This document shows, in pieces, positions 41,386 to 53,292 of a DNA stretch of 64,000 nt (position 1 is the first letter of the stretch; each line of letters opens with the position of its first letter). The notes under the pieces are model-generated. The model was not told the DNA's origin and ran no database searches. It was given only the letters and a program-made list of their open reading frames with translations. The stretch is from contig CM121341.1 of the NCBI GenBank assembly GCA_051530055.1, forward strand, positions 17,918,001 to 17,982,000. The letters run 5' to 3'. The stretch is from Neoechinorhynchus agilis. Taxonomy: Eukaryota; Acanthocephala. The translations under genes were made by a program, and so were the position numbers.

Positions 41386-42443
41386 TTCGCGGAGATGGAG
41401 TGCTAATCTTGTTTGATAAATTTGCGATTTCCATGAACCATTGCCGCTTACTAATTGTTCCACAATTCGCCTTTACTCAGTCGAATGATTGCGACAATGT
41501 TTAAACAACCTCTAGTTTACGGATGTCAAGTCAACAAATTTTTCAAAAGATTTAAAATGTAAGAAGTCGCAGTCTTGCACTGTTTCGGGTAAGCTTTGTA
41601 CCACATTTATGTTCTTAATGAACGTTCAGTAGCCCAAACATTGGTTCTTGTTTTATTTGACCGTATAATGTTCAAACTAACGAATTGTTCGAAAATTTGC
41701 TATATGTTGCCTTGAGAAAGACTCGTCAGCTATTCTGTAAAAAAATCATCAAAAACCACCACATACGCTAATACCATTTGATGCCACTTATCTAGAACTG
41801 AAGAATGTAAAGTAATTTCCTCTAGAAATTAATTTTTGTAGTGTGTTGATCACAGCAGCTAAACAAAGCTTGCGATTTTGAATGCAAATTCAAAACCCAG
41901 AGCGTTGTTTAACTGTTTAGTATTTCTTTTGCAAATATAAACTCCATTCGTGGTACTTGAGCTTAAAACTATTTCCCTCCGAACTAGTAGATTTTAAATA
42001 CATGCCTTAAAGGTTATAATCGCGTGTAAGATCCGAATAACTATTTAACCACTTGTATTTTAGAACTGATGATGAACCCGACGAAGTTCGAAACGTCTTT
42101 GATAAAAAATTATTTACCGGGTGAAGACCTGGACAATAAGTCTAATCATATACCCCGGTACCTGCTCACATACCGACATTTTTAAAACTTGTGCCAGTAT
42201 ACTGGCAACGTCGGGATGTTTACAGGAATGAAAAGCGAAATAGTTTCACCAAAAAATAGAATAAATCGATTACTCATATATTCGATGTTTATAGTTTTAA
42301 AACAAAATAATATATGAAGAGAATAATAAAACATTAGCAGTTCAACTAAAAATGATCGAACTGTTCTTGCAGTCACGAACCCGTACTATTCGAAATTATT
42401 ATATCCACCTGATTGAAAAGAATAGCGGTGTGCTGCGGTTACC
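41386..42443. other. Intergenic with F1 repeat
   Basis: AT-rich spacer. The only feature seen is the F1 copy at 42,060-42,180. Confidence 0.5.
42060..42180 (+). repeat. Hammerhead-like repeat, family F1
   Basis: Nearly identical to 1,377-1,500: CTGATGA (42,066-42,072), stem GAACC/AGTTC, then GAAACGTC and the GGGTGAAGACC block, ending ctgctcacataccgaca. It is the second best preserved core in the window. Confidence 0.65.
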
Positions 42444-42710
42444 ATGGTACAAACTCGGAGCCAAATGTTACTATATATTTTTTTAATGCATTTAAAAAGC
42501 ATTTACGTTTCCAAGTATATTGAACTGAAGGCAGCAATGTGCGACCTGATCAGAACTGTCGATAGAGTTCACGAATTTGCCCATATTATTACCAGGTACA
42601 GCGAAGAAAAAAACGTTCAATTTGATTTGGTGTTAATTAAGAAAGACGTTTTAAATCTGACGAAGAAGTTGGCAGATTTAGACGCAGTTGAACGAGAAAT
42701 GAATGAATAG
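42444..42710 (+). CDS. Small helical protein of unknown function
   Basis: 88-residue frame beginning MVQTRSQMLLYIF. Residues about 24-88 look coiled-coil-like and charged (IELKAAMCDLIRTVDRVHEF, KKDVLNLTKKLADLDAVERE). The first 23 residues are hydrophobic and AT-rich and may in part be an unrecognised short intron. Size and composition recall small complex subunits (BLOC/Mediator-like), but I cannot name it. A canonical-looking gttaccATGG context precedes the start. Confidence 0.45.
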   Translation: MVQTRSQMLLYIFLMHLKSIYVSKYIELKAAMCDLIRTVDRVHEFAHIITRYSEEKNVQFDLVLIKKDVLNLTKKLADLDAVEREMNE

Positions 42711-43299
42711 ATAAATTTGTAAATTTGAATCCGGCAGTGGTAGAATAATTTCGTTTAAACATCAAATATCAGAAGCCAAATTTTTATTCCAATCTAGAAT
42801 ACTGCCACAACACTTTAAAGTGCCAATGTGGAGAAATTAACTTTTTATATATGTTTCGCGTGGATCAGAAACGAGATACTGTGCGTATTTGTTTCAAATC
42901 TTAGAAATAAATTTTTTTATCGTGGTTTCCTACGTCGCAATCCTACGAAAAGCGGCTTTGGATGACCTAGTTTTCAAATTGGATAATGTTTTAAACCGTA
43001 GTGGTAAAATTGCTGAATGTTTTCCAAGCAATAATCTAAACGGTTTCATAGCTGTGAATGACTAAGCTAAACAATATAGGTTGAGATTTTCCGTCTGATT
43101 AAATGGTCCAATTTCTCGGAAATGTAGTCAGTTTATAAAAAAAATATATTTGCACTTACTCGAAGGAACGAATGATGTATCGAAAAGCAATCCCGTTTAT
43201 ACTGATGATTTTTTATGTTTCTTCGTACAAAAGACATTTGGTATTTCTTAGATAAATAGAAACTTTTAACTTAAATATCCCAATTATCAAACGTCTTCA

Positions 43300-43360
43300 A
43301 CGATCTCCCTCGGGTGTCGACAAGTGACCTAATTAACAACATATCCAACCACCCGAATGC
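43300..43360 (+). repeat. Short interspersed repeat (ccaaccacccgaa type)
   Basis: Diverged second copy of the sequence at 11,441-11,497, sharing atccaaccacccgaa and the ccctcggg block. Confidence 0.45.
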
Positions 43361-45253
43361 AATCCTCAATATTATGAAGTGTTGACCATAATTTTTGACT
43401 TCTAAATTTCGTCCATCGAAAGAGGTCATTTAAAGGATAGTGCACACTGATAGTGTAAAGTCTACAATCGCATCCCTGACCTCAAATGAGGTCGAATTGT
43501 TTATATCAATATTCAGGAATCGATGCACATCGTGTAGAGGTCATTAGGTCAGACAGCAGTAACAAATGTTAACCTTCTCTATAAGAACCTAGGCAGTCAA
43601 AGAGTAAATCGACTATCATAATCTATGGATCTTATTCTAGAGAATGCAGGGATCGTTATCAAGTACCGATGTGACTATAACGTGCAGCGAACTTTCCCTT
43701 TTCCGATAACCAGCTTCTTACACTCTAGTTTTTACGCTATCCCGCTCATTTTCTGCGCATGACGGTATTTATTTTCCAAAAAAAGGAGATGATGCAGATA
43801 CCTGAACCGAGATGAACATGTAGATGATCTTCACCGATAATTTAAAATCACAAGAAAATCCTTAGTTTCACCTAAACACACGAGTATCATTCATCTCAGA
43901 CAAAGAGGAACAAACTAGCTCCTAGACAATGGGATAGTGGGCCTAAATAAAATGTCGGCAATGCTGTAAAATCGATATATGTGGTGAAAACGTTATGGAT
44001 ATGTTACTCATGTTAGCATTACTAACTTTTCCGTGTCGTCGAAGTTAAACGAAAAGCGCGTGAATAAGCCCATGGAAGCTCGCGGGACGAGAAAGGTGTA
44101 GGTTTCGTTCCAATTTTATTCACTAATTTAGAAATAATAAGTACAATAGAGTGTGGTTAATTAGGCCACATAGAGACGTGATCGTTTTGGTCCTATTGAC
44201 CGTATTTGGCTCTATTTTGTTAAATGCGCATTTTTCAATTTTAACTGTATCGACGAATTCAGAAAGATTAACATGATTTTGCTCGGAAACATAAGTTACG
44301 ATTGCATGTTTTTGAAATTTTAATGTACACTTCTTTGGTGGTTCCCTATGGTTTTATACGCTTCTTAAGGATTCAAGACTATCGTGATCTAGAGATATTA
44401 ATGGGATTTTTTAAAACGTTGAATTCTTTAGCATCTTATTGCAAAAAACGAGTTTTTCTCCTGTCTTAGACGATGGTCTTGCGGATCAGCTAATTTTCCC
44501 GAGATCAAAAAGATTAAATTTTAAATCTTTTATAAAAACCGTACTTCGTCATCTGTGGTAAAAATTCGAAAATAAGAAACAGTTCGTTTCTCTTGGGCAT
44601 TTTAAGATCTTAATAAAACGAAATATACTAAATTAAGTCACAAAATATTGATTTAATTTATGCGCAACTGATGTAAAACCATTCACTGGCGTTGTTTTAA
44701 AGGAAAGCTCGACTGGAGTTAATTTTATGAATAAATATTATGTCATTAAATGACTTGAACTTCGTCATAGAGTAACAATAAATTTATAAATAAGGTAATA
44801 GAGCGTCGACCATAAAAATTAATTTTTTATTAAAATTTCTGCTGCAAGATTCGCCTTCAATAAAGCGTATTGCCTACAAACGCTGTCTTTATATTCCTTT
44901 AGAATCTGATGAGCTTTCATTTTGGACATTAATCTAGCAAAATTCTAACGATATCACGTCAAGTTGATTATACTAATGAGCATATTCACATCTAGCTGCT
45001 TTATCGCTATTATAGTCCGTTGATTGTCGCCTGGAATTCTAATGTTGCAAATTTCTTTAGAAATTAACGTAAAATTTAAGGTTTTAATCCTTGTTTAAAA
45101 AATCTTTTGATCGAATTACTAAAATAACTGAAACGTAAGGAGGACGATTTAGTATTTCTTTATCGAGAACCAAAGTTATCGATTTTTAATAGAGATATCA
45201 ATCGATTGCACGCATTAGGACAAAAAGAAATATTTGGAGGTTAAACTATTCAT

Positions 45254-45431
45254 GTTTGTTTATCGCGTAAAAATTAAGAGAATTTATTAAATCCGATATT
45301 TCGAACCAATTTTGTCCCTTTATCAAGATTGCTTTTAAGCGTTTAAATATGAGCGCCTTGATAAATGCACAATAATGTGTCGAAATATCGGATTTAATAA
45401 ATTCTTTTAATTTTTACGCCATAAACAAGCA
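45254..45431. repeat. Palindrome, hammerhead-like family F6
   Basis: Arms aattaagagaatttattaaa/tttaataaattcttttaatt and tccgatatttcga/tcgaaatatcgga pair over about 65 bp. The minus strand has CTTGATAAAGGGAC, a stem-like gap, then GGTTCGAAATATCGG. Confidence 0.75.
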
Positions 45432-45589
45432 CAAAAAGAATCGATGCTAAATTGTGCATTGAAAACTTATAAATATTGACAAGTCTAAAATGAGTCAAAA
45501 ATGTAGCTTGGTTTATAAAATTAATAGAAATACATGCTAATATTAGGCAATGGCCTTATAATTTTTATTTTAAGATAATATCAGCTGAA

Positions 45590-45754
45590 GAAGATACAGT
45601 CGGGTGTTTGAGTGAACCCCAAGAAGTGGATTTTGATATGTTTGGGAACATTCATGTAGTGGATTCCCAGAACTACCGCATTCAAATTTTCTATCAGAAC
45701 GGTGTTATGCAGCGAGCAATGTTAGAATATCATTTAAAATTGTTTAGTGTGTAA
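45590..45754 (+). pseudogene. Isolated NHL-repeat fragment
   Basis: An open stretch encodes EDTVGCLSEPQEVDFDMFGN, continuing IHVVDSQNYRIQIF. This is one NHL beta-propeller blade (G-x-L-x-E-P...G-N-I-x-V-x-D-S-x-N-x-R-I-Q-x-F). The frame runs to a stop at about 45,752. No further blades or start were found around it, so it is either the last exon of a gene with a long upstream intron or a lone duplicated exon. Confidence 0.55.
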
Positions 45755-46538
45755 TGCGTACAATTTTTGTTTGCTACAGATTACAAAAGGTTTGAGTAAA
45801 AAAACTGAGAATTTATAAGGTGCACTATTTACAAAAGTGTGAAACAACGTATAAATGCTTAGTGTTGTGACGAAGTTTTGATTCGAAAACTCCTTAAAAT
45901 TTCCCGCCTTTGGTTTTTAAAAAATCGTTATGAATGCTGGAGGATAAAGCTGTCACGTTTAAAAAGCAATTAAAGCATTGCACTCTTTTTACTCAATATG
46001 TTGAATTATTTTACAAAAAAAGGAAATCGGAGATGAACTTCCATTGTTTTTCCCGTCGACTGCAACTGTATCTGGTTTTTTGTTTTTAGATTAACAAATT
46101 TAGCCAAATCCCGCCTTCTACATTATGATTTTATGCGTTTGCATGTAGTCTGCTGACCTTGTGAATAGGTGTTTTCTATTATTGCTTAATAGCTGCTATT
46201 TGGGACTGTATCACTTTCCAAGGCCACACCGTCGTCTCATCAGTCTTTTGACCTTGTCCCCAGGCTGAAGACATTCTCTTCTTTTGGTTCATAAAGAGAC
46301 ACAAGGTTTCTTTTCCCAAAGTCATGGGCGTCATATGCACGCGTGCACGGAGAAATGTTCTTGCTGCGAGTTTGTTCCCGATATGGGTTTATGTTTTGCT
46401 TTCCGTTTCTCTCACATTGGCTCCTTTCCGGCGGCGGCGTATTTCTCACTAGCGCATTCCTTCGCTTTTGGACCAACGATAGCCTCCTTTTGAAGACCAG
46501 ACGCTACGTCTCTCACGTATGTCAGTGTACAATTCTTG
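45755..46538. other. Intergenic, upstream of SMAD4
   Basis: Composition becomes GC-richer from about 46,200. That part probably holds the SMAD4 5' UTR and promoter; no specific site is recognised. Confidence 0.4.
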
Positions 46539-49500
46539 ATGAGTAGTCCGACCAACGAGACGGACCATTGTACACCACAACCAGTGGCTGCGACTGCTGC
46601 AAACGAAGGCGACGACAATTGCAGTGGCGACACTAGCTCAAGAATTCCACGGCAGCAGCAACCTACCACCATGTTTCCACCATTCATACAACAACAGCCT
46701 CTATCGGGAACGACTGCACCTCCACCACCACCACCACTACCCTTCACTTCCGTCCATCATCAGACATCCCAGAACACTGACGGTTGTATGAGTGTCGTAC
46801 ATACACTCATGTGCCATAGCTGATGGAATCAGTCGATTTAGTCGGGAGGAGCGCCAATGACTGATACCATTTGAAAGGCAGGGAGGAGAAAGCGAATCGT
46901 TCGCTAAAAGGGCTATTGAAAGTCTTGTAAAGAAACTAAAGGATAAAAGAGACGAATTAGATGCTCTATTGACCGCCATCACAATGAGTGGTGCTCATAT
47001 GACAAAATGTGTGACAATACAACGAACCCTGGACGGAAGATTGCAGGTCGCTGGACGAAAAGGATTTCCACATGTTATATACGCTCGTCTGTGGAGATGG
47101 CCGGATCTCCATAAAAACGAATTAAAACACCTCAAATTCTGTCAATTCGCTTTCGACCTCAAACAAGAACTCGTCTGTGTGAACCCGTATCATTATGAAC
47201 GAGTCATCTCAACTATAGGTGAGTGAGGTGAAGAATGGTTGCGATCTATACGATACCACAAAGGTTACATTACTGTTCCATTAAGAGACGTTTAGCCACA
47301 AATAGGGCAGTTATCCACAGAATGGGAGTGGTTTCTTTGATAGGCATAAATATGTAAAATCACTTATAACCAAATTGAAAGAGGGCGCATAAATTTTGGG
47401 CTTTTAGGAAGACGAAAGGACGCGAAATAGCTAATAAGTCCGGGATTTTTCCGCCAAAATCTAGGTTTAATAATAATAAATTTCTAACGGATATGACTGA
47501 AGTGTAAGCTAAGTTTCGATTGAGCACTCAATTCAATTAGAATTTATGACCTCGTTAAAAAAATGAATTAAAAAAGGAAAATTGAACTCAGTTTTAGCGA
47601 TCCCGCCGATAATCTTATGAATATTGATACAATACGTTTTGCTATATCGATTGTTTCCTAAAAAACTTCACTAGATCGAAATACGCTTTTGGTAGTCTAT
47701 AGAATAACGGTGTAACAATTAAATAGGTAAAATCGCTGATAAATAACTATATCGTTGTAGATTAACATTACCATATTTCTACTCTTGCAAATGTTTGGGG
47801 AGAAAATTCCCTACTCTTGATAGAGGTTCTCAAATACTTCTATTTGAGCGTATTTGATCAAATTCCGAATGGAACGGCACTAAGCCTGGCAATCGAGACT
47901 GTCTGACAACCGCAATTCAAATTAGATTTCTATCGAATTGGTAACACAACGTTTAAATTCTGATTGACTGATCTGTCATAAAATTGAAACTTAAAATAGG
48001 CGATAAAAAATCTACCACAGTTGTTTGATGTTGTTAAATATAATATCGGTTACTTTAAAACTATTTTACCTCGAAGAATGAAAATTTAAACACGCGTGGT
48101 TAGAACTAACCTTAGGTAGTGTTGTTTTCAACCAAGAGTTCCTTCTTTATTCGGCAAAGGCCCAAAATATACTTCACTTTCCTTTCTTTGCTATAGTAAG
48201 ATTTCTTGAAATAAATTTCCATAAGTGAGTCGTGGAACTGGAGCGACCGTCATTGTCCGCAGATAAAAGTGACTAGACGAATCCAACTCAAAGAATGCAG
48301 AAGTTTTCCACTCTGGAATTTTTTGTCATTGTCTCATATCAACAGCCCATAACTTGTCAAGACTGAAGATCAATGATTCATGACTGTATTCGATATAATT
48401 CCATGAGATATAGCTTATTGATTATTTATGGCATCGGTAGCCTTCACCTCCCCATTAAATTGTATGAACATATTCCAAAAAAACAAAAAATCCGAAAAAT
48501 AAGAATTATCAGGGAGCTTTTCTTTGCAAAAATTTTGCAATGTAATAATAGCTAAGTAGCTGCATGTAGCTGTGATTTCCGTATTTGTCAACTAGCTGCG
48601 CATTACAGCCAGAAAATGTTTAAAGTCTCATTTTTCCGGCATCAACTTCACTGGAGTATCCAAAACTCGGCACGACACCCTTCATTCTGAAATTCTGCAC
48701 ATGGTGTCTACTATATATCCCCGCCGTCTCGCCGTCTTCTAAAAACCTGCAATAATCGCGACCCGCCTCGACCCATCCGGCGACTAGACCATAGCACATC
48801 TATTATTTGTCTGATGATAGGAATTAGATAAAAGCCGGGAATCCCTATCCGAAAACCGCCTCAAAAACAACAAAATGTCCATAGGTCTTTGTGTTCCATC
48901 GAACAGCGCAGTATCTACTTCAGCAACGAATACAACTGGCAGTGTATCCATCGCCACCCCGGTGAGGCCTCCTCCAATCTTCAATGGCGTTGCTGTTGGT
49001 AGACAGCAAAATATTCCCCCGCCGCCACATCCAGTATTTTCATCGCCGCCTGGCAACACAACTCCGGCGGCACCTCACTTCGTAGAATACGCGACAAGTG
49101 GAGCAGCTATGATACACGACGCAGGTAAGGTTATTCTCGTTGGCTAACACAATTTTATCCCTTTTTCGATTACCAGGACGCTTCTATCAACAACAGTCAA
49201 CTCGACCACCGAACAACCAAGTGAATACCATGATGGCTAATCGCTTACTTAGATGTTTGCCATATTCGCCGGATCAGCAACTGCAACTCGCTTTACAAAC
49301 TCATGGAAGTATGATGGCGGAGGGGGTAGGGAAGTTCTCACAAACGCTGATTTTTTTGATAGCGCCGGAGATATGGTGTTCAGTGTCGTACTTTGAATTA
49401 GATCAGCAGGTCGGACAAACCTTTAAGGTCTCTTCAAACTTCAATTTCGTGATTATCGATGGGTATACGGATTTCTCGTCCGCTGGAAATAGGTTCTGCC

Positions 49501-51381
49501 TAGGAGCACTCACTAATGTTCGGAGAACAGAAATGAGTGAGAAAGCGAGGTCAGTGTAAATTTTCTGTTAATAACCGGATAACAATGCATTTTTTTACAT
49601 AGAATGTTTCGGATATACTTTTGAATTTCTCAACATTTCGTGTTTTGTGACTACTCACACATTTGAACTCCGCTCTAGGCCAATAGAAGGCATGAATAAT
49701 TTTTGTTTTTTTTAACAATGAAACTTAAAAATCCCGATGAGATTAACGGAGAAATAGTAAAATTAATAGTTGCGAAGAGAAAATTACAGCATTTTTCGAG
49801 AAAAGGCTTGACTGCGCCGGTCAGGGGGTTGGAAATTATGAATTTTTAGATATTCTAATGATTCCCTAATGTACTCGCGAATATGCATGTCGAATCCACT
49901 GAAGATTAACTTTCAAAAATGGACTTACGCAATTCTTTGATCGCCGTCAAACAGCAAATTCGGAAGATAATCTAATGGAAAATGAAAGTTAAAGTATTCA
50001 ATATTAATCTAGAAAATCAAGAATTCGTAAGCTGCAACTGTGCCTAAGCACCATATACTATGCAAATGAAGTTCTACTTAGTTCGAAAATTTCTCCACAA
50101 ACTCTGTTTATACATCAGCTTTGTTAGTTGGAAGAGTGGAATCGAATATTATTTTCAACATTTCACAGTAACACGAAACGCTTAGTAATGTTTAAGTGTT
50201 ATAGTGGAAAATGAAGTGTCGCCATAGAATGGCTTCTTTAGCAGCTTGGTATGGAATGTTTAGGCCGACGGCATTTCTATTGGTTTTCTCAATTTCTAAC
50301 ACGCTTTACTCAAGCTGAAGCAGCGCTGTTAATGCTTGATAACAACATTTTCTTTAATTTGTGTTTTCCCTGCCACAATAAACCTGAACTAGTTCAAAGT
50401 TCATGAGTCCTTTAAGTCCAAATGTTTTTGTTGGCATTATGTTTGATGCCAATCAGCGCGCGCAATCTTGAATGGAATGTTTTTGCACTATGCTTGATCG
50501 GAATCTATAGCAGGCTCCATATCGGAAAAGGAGTTATCTTGGAACAAAAGGTGGACGAAAGCGAAATATGGGTACGGTGTCAAAGTGATCATTCAGTATT
50601 CGTGGAAAGTCTATATTTGGACAGAGAATCTGGCCGTTGCCCCGGTGATGCAGTTCATAAAATATATCCACATTCGTACATAAAGGTTTAGTGATTAAAA
50701 TCACATTTTATAGCTTAATGGAACTCCGTTTTTGTCTAGGTTTTTGACCTACGCCAATTTTACCGACACCTTTACAATCGAATAAGAGCAGCTTTAACAG
50801 CTGCAGCCAATGGGTTTCCTGGGTCTAATGCATCCTCGTACAATCTTCACTTTATGTCCTCACCTGTCCAGCAATCACCAGAATACAGTGTAACCGATCA
50901 GGTGCCAGGCAATCCTACTCCTATAAGTTCAGAATTTAATCGAGCAGCTTCATTTGACCCAACTGACCTCGGCGTGGATCATCTGAGACGTCTTTGTATT
51001 TTAAGGCTCAGCTTTGTCAAAGGATGGGGATCTGATTACCCAAGAAAAACAATCGAAGAAACTCCCTGTTGGATTGAAATCCATCTATGACAAAAATTCC
51101 TTTCACCCTACTTCTCCCCGAAGCGAATTTTTGTCTCACATCGTCCTCTACAACTGCTTGACCAAATGTTAATGACTTTAGCTGTGAACTACACGTCCAC
51201 TAGCGGAGCAAATGTTAGCAGCACAAATGGACCAACCTCAACTGCGTCCATGCAGCCTCCTCCATCTGATTCACTTGGTCTTAATGGTAATCACAGAAAT
51301 TCTTTTCAAGTGAGTAACCGATCAGTCAATTTGAATCAGCAGCATCAACCTGGTCATACGCCTATTCTCATGGAACAGTAA
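46539..51381 (+). CDS. SMAD4: SMAD4, common-mediator SMAD
   Basis: Exons: 46,539-46,817, 46,876-47,219, 48,895-49,124, 49,177-49,549, 50,514-50,685, 50,740-51,087 and 51,139-51,381. After a Gln/Pro-rich start comes MH1: [75 protein letters not shown] and [10 protein letters not shown], with the DNA hairpin and zinc ligands present. A Pro-rich linker follows, then MH2: [83 protein letters not shown] and [22 protein letters not shown]4 partners receptor SMADs in TGF-beta/BMP signalling. The first and last introns are non-canonical and the rest are GT-AG. A Ser/Asn/Gln-rich tail extends past the human end. Confidence 0.96.
46818..46877 (+). other. AG-bounded hairpin intron, SMAD4 first
   Basis: AG at 46,818-46,819 and 46,876-46,877. 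The inverted repeats are ATGGAATCAGTC (46,823-46,834) and GACTGATACCAT (46,859-46,870), 11 of 12 matched. Removal of 58 bp gives [13 protein letters not shown], almost identical to human LMCHRQGGESETF. A GT-AG alternative would delete CHR. Here the direct repeat is AG, not TA. Confidence 0.88.
47220..48894. other. SMAD4 second intron
   Basis: GT-AG intron (GTGAGT...CCATAG) of 1.7 kb between MH1 and linker. No nested gene or repeat recognised. The join gives ISTIGLCVPS. Confidence 0.7.
51087..51138 (+). other. Hairpin intron without GT-AG, SMAD4 last
   Basis: Perfect 11-bp inverted repeats GACAAAAATTC (51,089-51,099) and GAATTTTTGTC (51,125-51,135) enclose a 51-bp segment with a stop codon. 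Removal joins CATCTA and CATCGT and yields [15 protein letters not shown] (human WIEIHLHRALQLLDE). There is no GT at the left edge at all. The direct repeat is a single A. Confidence 0.88.
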
Positions 51382-51659
51382 ACTAACGCTGCTCTGTGTG
51401 ATAACCGATAATATGATTGTAACAAATTTGTTTTATGTCCGAAAATAAAGTCAGAAAGGTAATTTTTACTAGTAAATGAGCAGTAAGCGTGAATGATTGA
51501 TCACTGAAATTCAATAGGGAAAAGTTGCATATTTCGCCAGACATTGACTAGTAAAACATCCCATACTGATGATGTAAAGAAACTTTATTTTTTCCAATAC
51601 CTATTCTACTCCGGGATATTGAAGTTAATATTTCGATTGTCCTCCTAACTTAAACATGT

Positions 51660-52330
51660 TCTAGATGACTCAATTTACAACCATTGCTCCACTTCATACT
51701 CCACACAAACTATCACTCCAACAGCTGATACTTCTGTCAACTCTAGTCCTCCAACATCTCAAGAAATTACCTCGAAATTCTGGAGCTCTTCGCTGCATCA
51801 TCCTCGAACTCATAGACCTGCCGAAACTTAAACGGGATTCGCACATTACACTTTCCTTCAACCGTAATACCTTTAAAATTTATCTCCTCAAACGCCTTCG
51901 CCATTTAGGAGTGAGATCCACAGCTTTATTTTACCCTCCCTCACTTACGGTCATCCCGCCTTTTGCAACCTCTCCCAATCACAAACCCGTCGCCTTGAAA
52001 CATTTCATAGAAGGGCGTCTAAAATTTGCAGAGCAAAATTTTCACAGACAATCAAAACGCCTCTCAACCCTACCACAACAATTTATACAACATGTCTTCC
52101 AATCCCAATTCGTTTCATCCTCCTTTACCTCCCTCTACATAAGCTTCTTTTTCCACACTGCCCAATCTTCTCGGATATATGACCCAAAATGAACTGGAGG
52201 AAATACACAACCTCACAAACTCTCCTACACCAATAAGCAACGACTTGCCCACCCGACCGGTCTCAAGCCCCATCAACGGAACCTATAATAACTCGAGTGT
52301 CCGTGAGTTCGAGTGTTCATTAGGATCCAG
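51660..52330 (+). mobile_element. Possible remnant of a second LINE type
   Basis: One frame, broken by stops, reads SFILPSLTYGHPAFCNL, then RRLETFHRRASKICRAKFS. Such a tyrosine/glycine plus RRLE-x-LH-RRA-x-KICR pattern follows the RT in jockey-like LINEs. A 175-aa frame in another phase is probably its shadow. Base composition (C-rich on plus) differs from the flanks. Weak assignment. Confidence 0.3.
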
Positions 52331-52445
52331 AGGTACATGGTTCCTCTACTTTGTACAACATTGTACGATAAAACGAGTTATTATTATCCTATATTTAGTA
52401 CTAAATCTTGCATTAATATATGTCCATATATTTTATATTTTGAAG

Positions 52446-52673
52446 TCTGGCCAGCCTGTAACTTTTATTCTGTGTTTTTAAGTGTGGTTTTTTTCTCACA
52501 GTTGATAATTTTTGCATTGACACACAGCTCACCGATCTGGTTCAGGGCAGCATTAAGTGCTTTTATGCGCTTTCCTGACCCAGATCTGTGGGCTATGTGA
52601 CAAACGAAAAATTATCGGCCGTGAAAAAAGGCAACACTTAAAAATACCGAATAAAAGTTACCGGCTGGCCAGA
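52446..52673. repeat. MITE-like element with terminal inverted repeats
   Basis: The ends tctggccagcctgtaac and gttaccggctggccaga are inverted repeats extending about 40 bp (through ttttattctgtgtttttaag and its inverse). Total length is 228 bp. The interior contains ttcctgacccagatctgtgg, also found near 52,960 outside the element. Confidence 0.65.
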
Positions 52674-52744
52674 CCTCAACAAAAGTAATTCGATTGGCCC
52701 ACAATTAAGAATCGAAAACTGGCAGAGGTTGTACATTCCATAGT

Positions 52745-52815
52745 TGTGCTGAGGTGATCAAGTGGATTAAAAGCTCCTAATCCTAGTTTCGATTAAAGGT
52801 TTCGAATCCATTACC
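52745..52815 (+). other. tRNA-like segment, degenerate
   Basis: The order tgatcaagtggattaaaagc ... ggtttcgaatcc resembles the D and T arms (A and B boxes) of a class II tRNA, but the acceptor ends do not pair. It may be a decayed tRNA or a SINE head. Confidence 0.25.
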
Positions 52816-53292
52816 GCCGATGACGCACAACCAAAGGGATCGAAATACTGATGAAAGGAGGGAACTCAATGATGAATCCCGCTTCCTGGAGGTATGTAAG
52901 AATCCGGAGAGATGTACAAACTTTTTACTGTTATGGTTCAAGGTATTAAGTGATTTTATACGATTCCCTGGCCCAGATCGGTGGGCTGTGTGCCCAAAAG
53001 GAAAATTATCAGCCGTGAAAAATGTTCATATATGTTTATCTTCATCTCTAATATTCGACGGATCCCTTCTACTAATGCTCCGGTATTACCCATGTGAGTG
53101 TAAACGTAAACAATATCCACTATTCATCTGATTAAATAAATCCGTTTTTTACTAGCCTTGCTATCATAATAGCTATGTACTCATTAGACCGTAAATCTTG
53201 TCGTTCTATTAACTGACCTCTAACCTTTCATAACGATGCTTACACTAAGAATGAAATTAGAATTTTGTAAAAATGTTCATCATTTACTTTTT

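Larger units (their letters stand above)
42711..45589. other. Intergenic
   Basis: It contains the 43,300-43,360 copy of the short interspersed repeat and the palindrome at 45,254-45,431. No gene recognised. Confidence 0.5.

Noticed and set aside
49322-49358. Possible 33-bp TA-bounded interruption in the SMAD4 linker-MH2 border
   Set aside because: Both inclusion and removal keep the frame, the linker is not conserved, and there are no inverted repeats at the ends.
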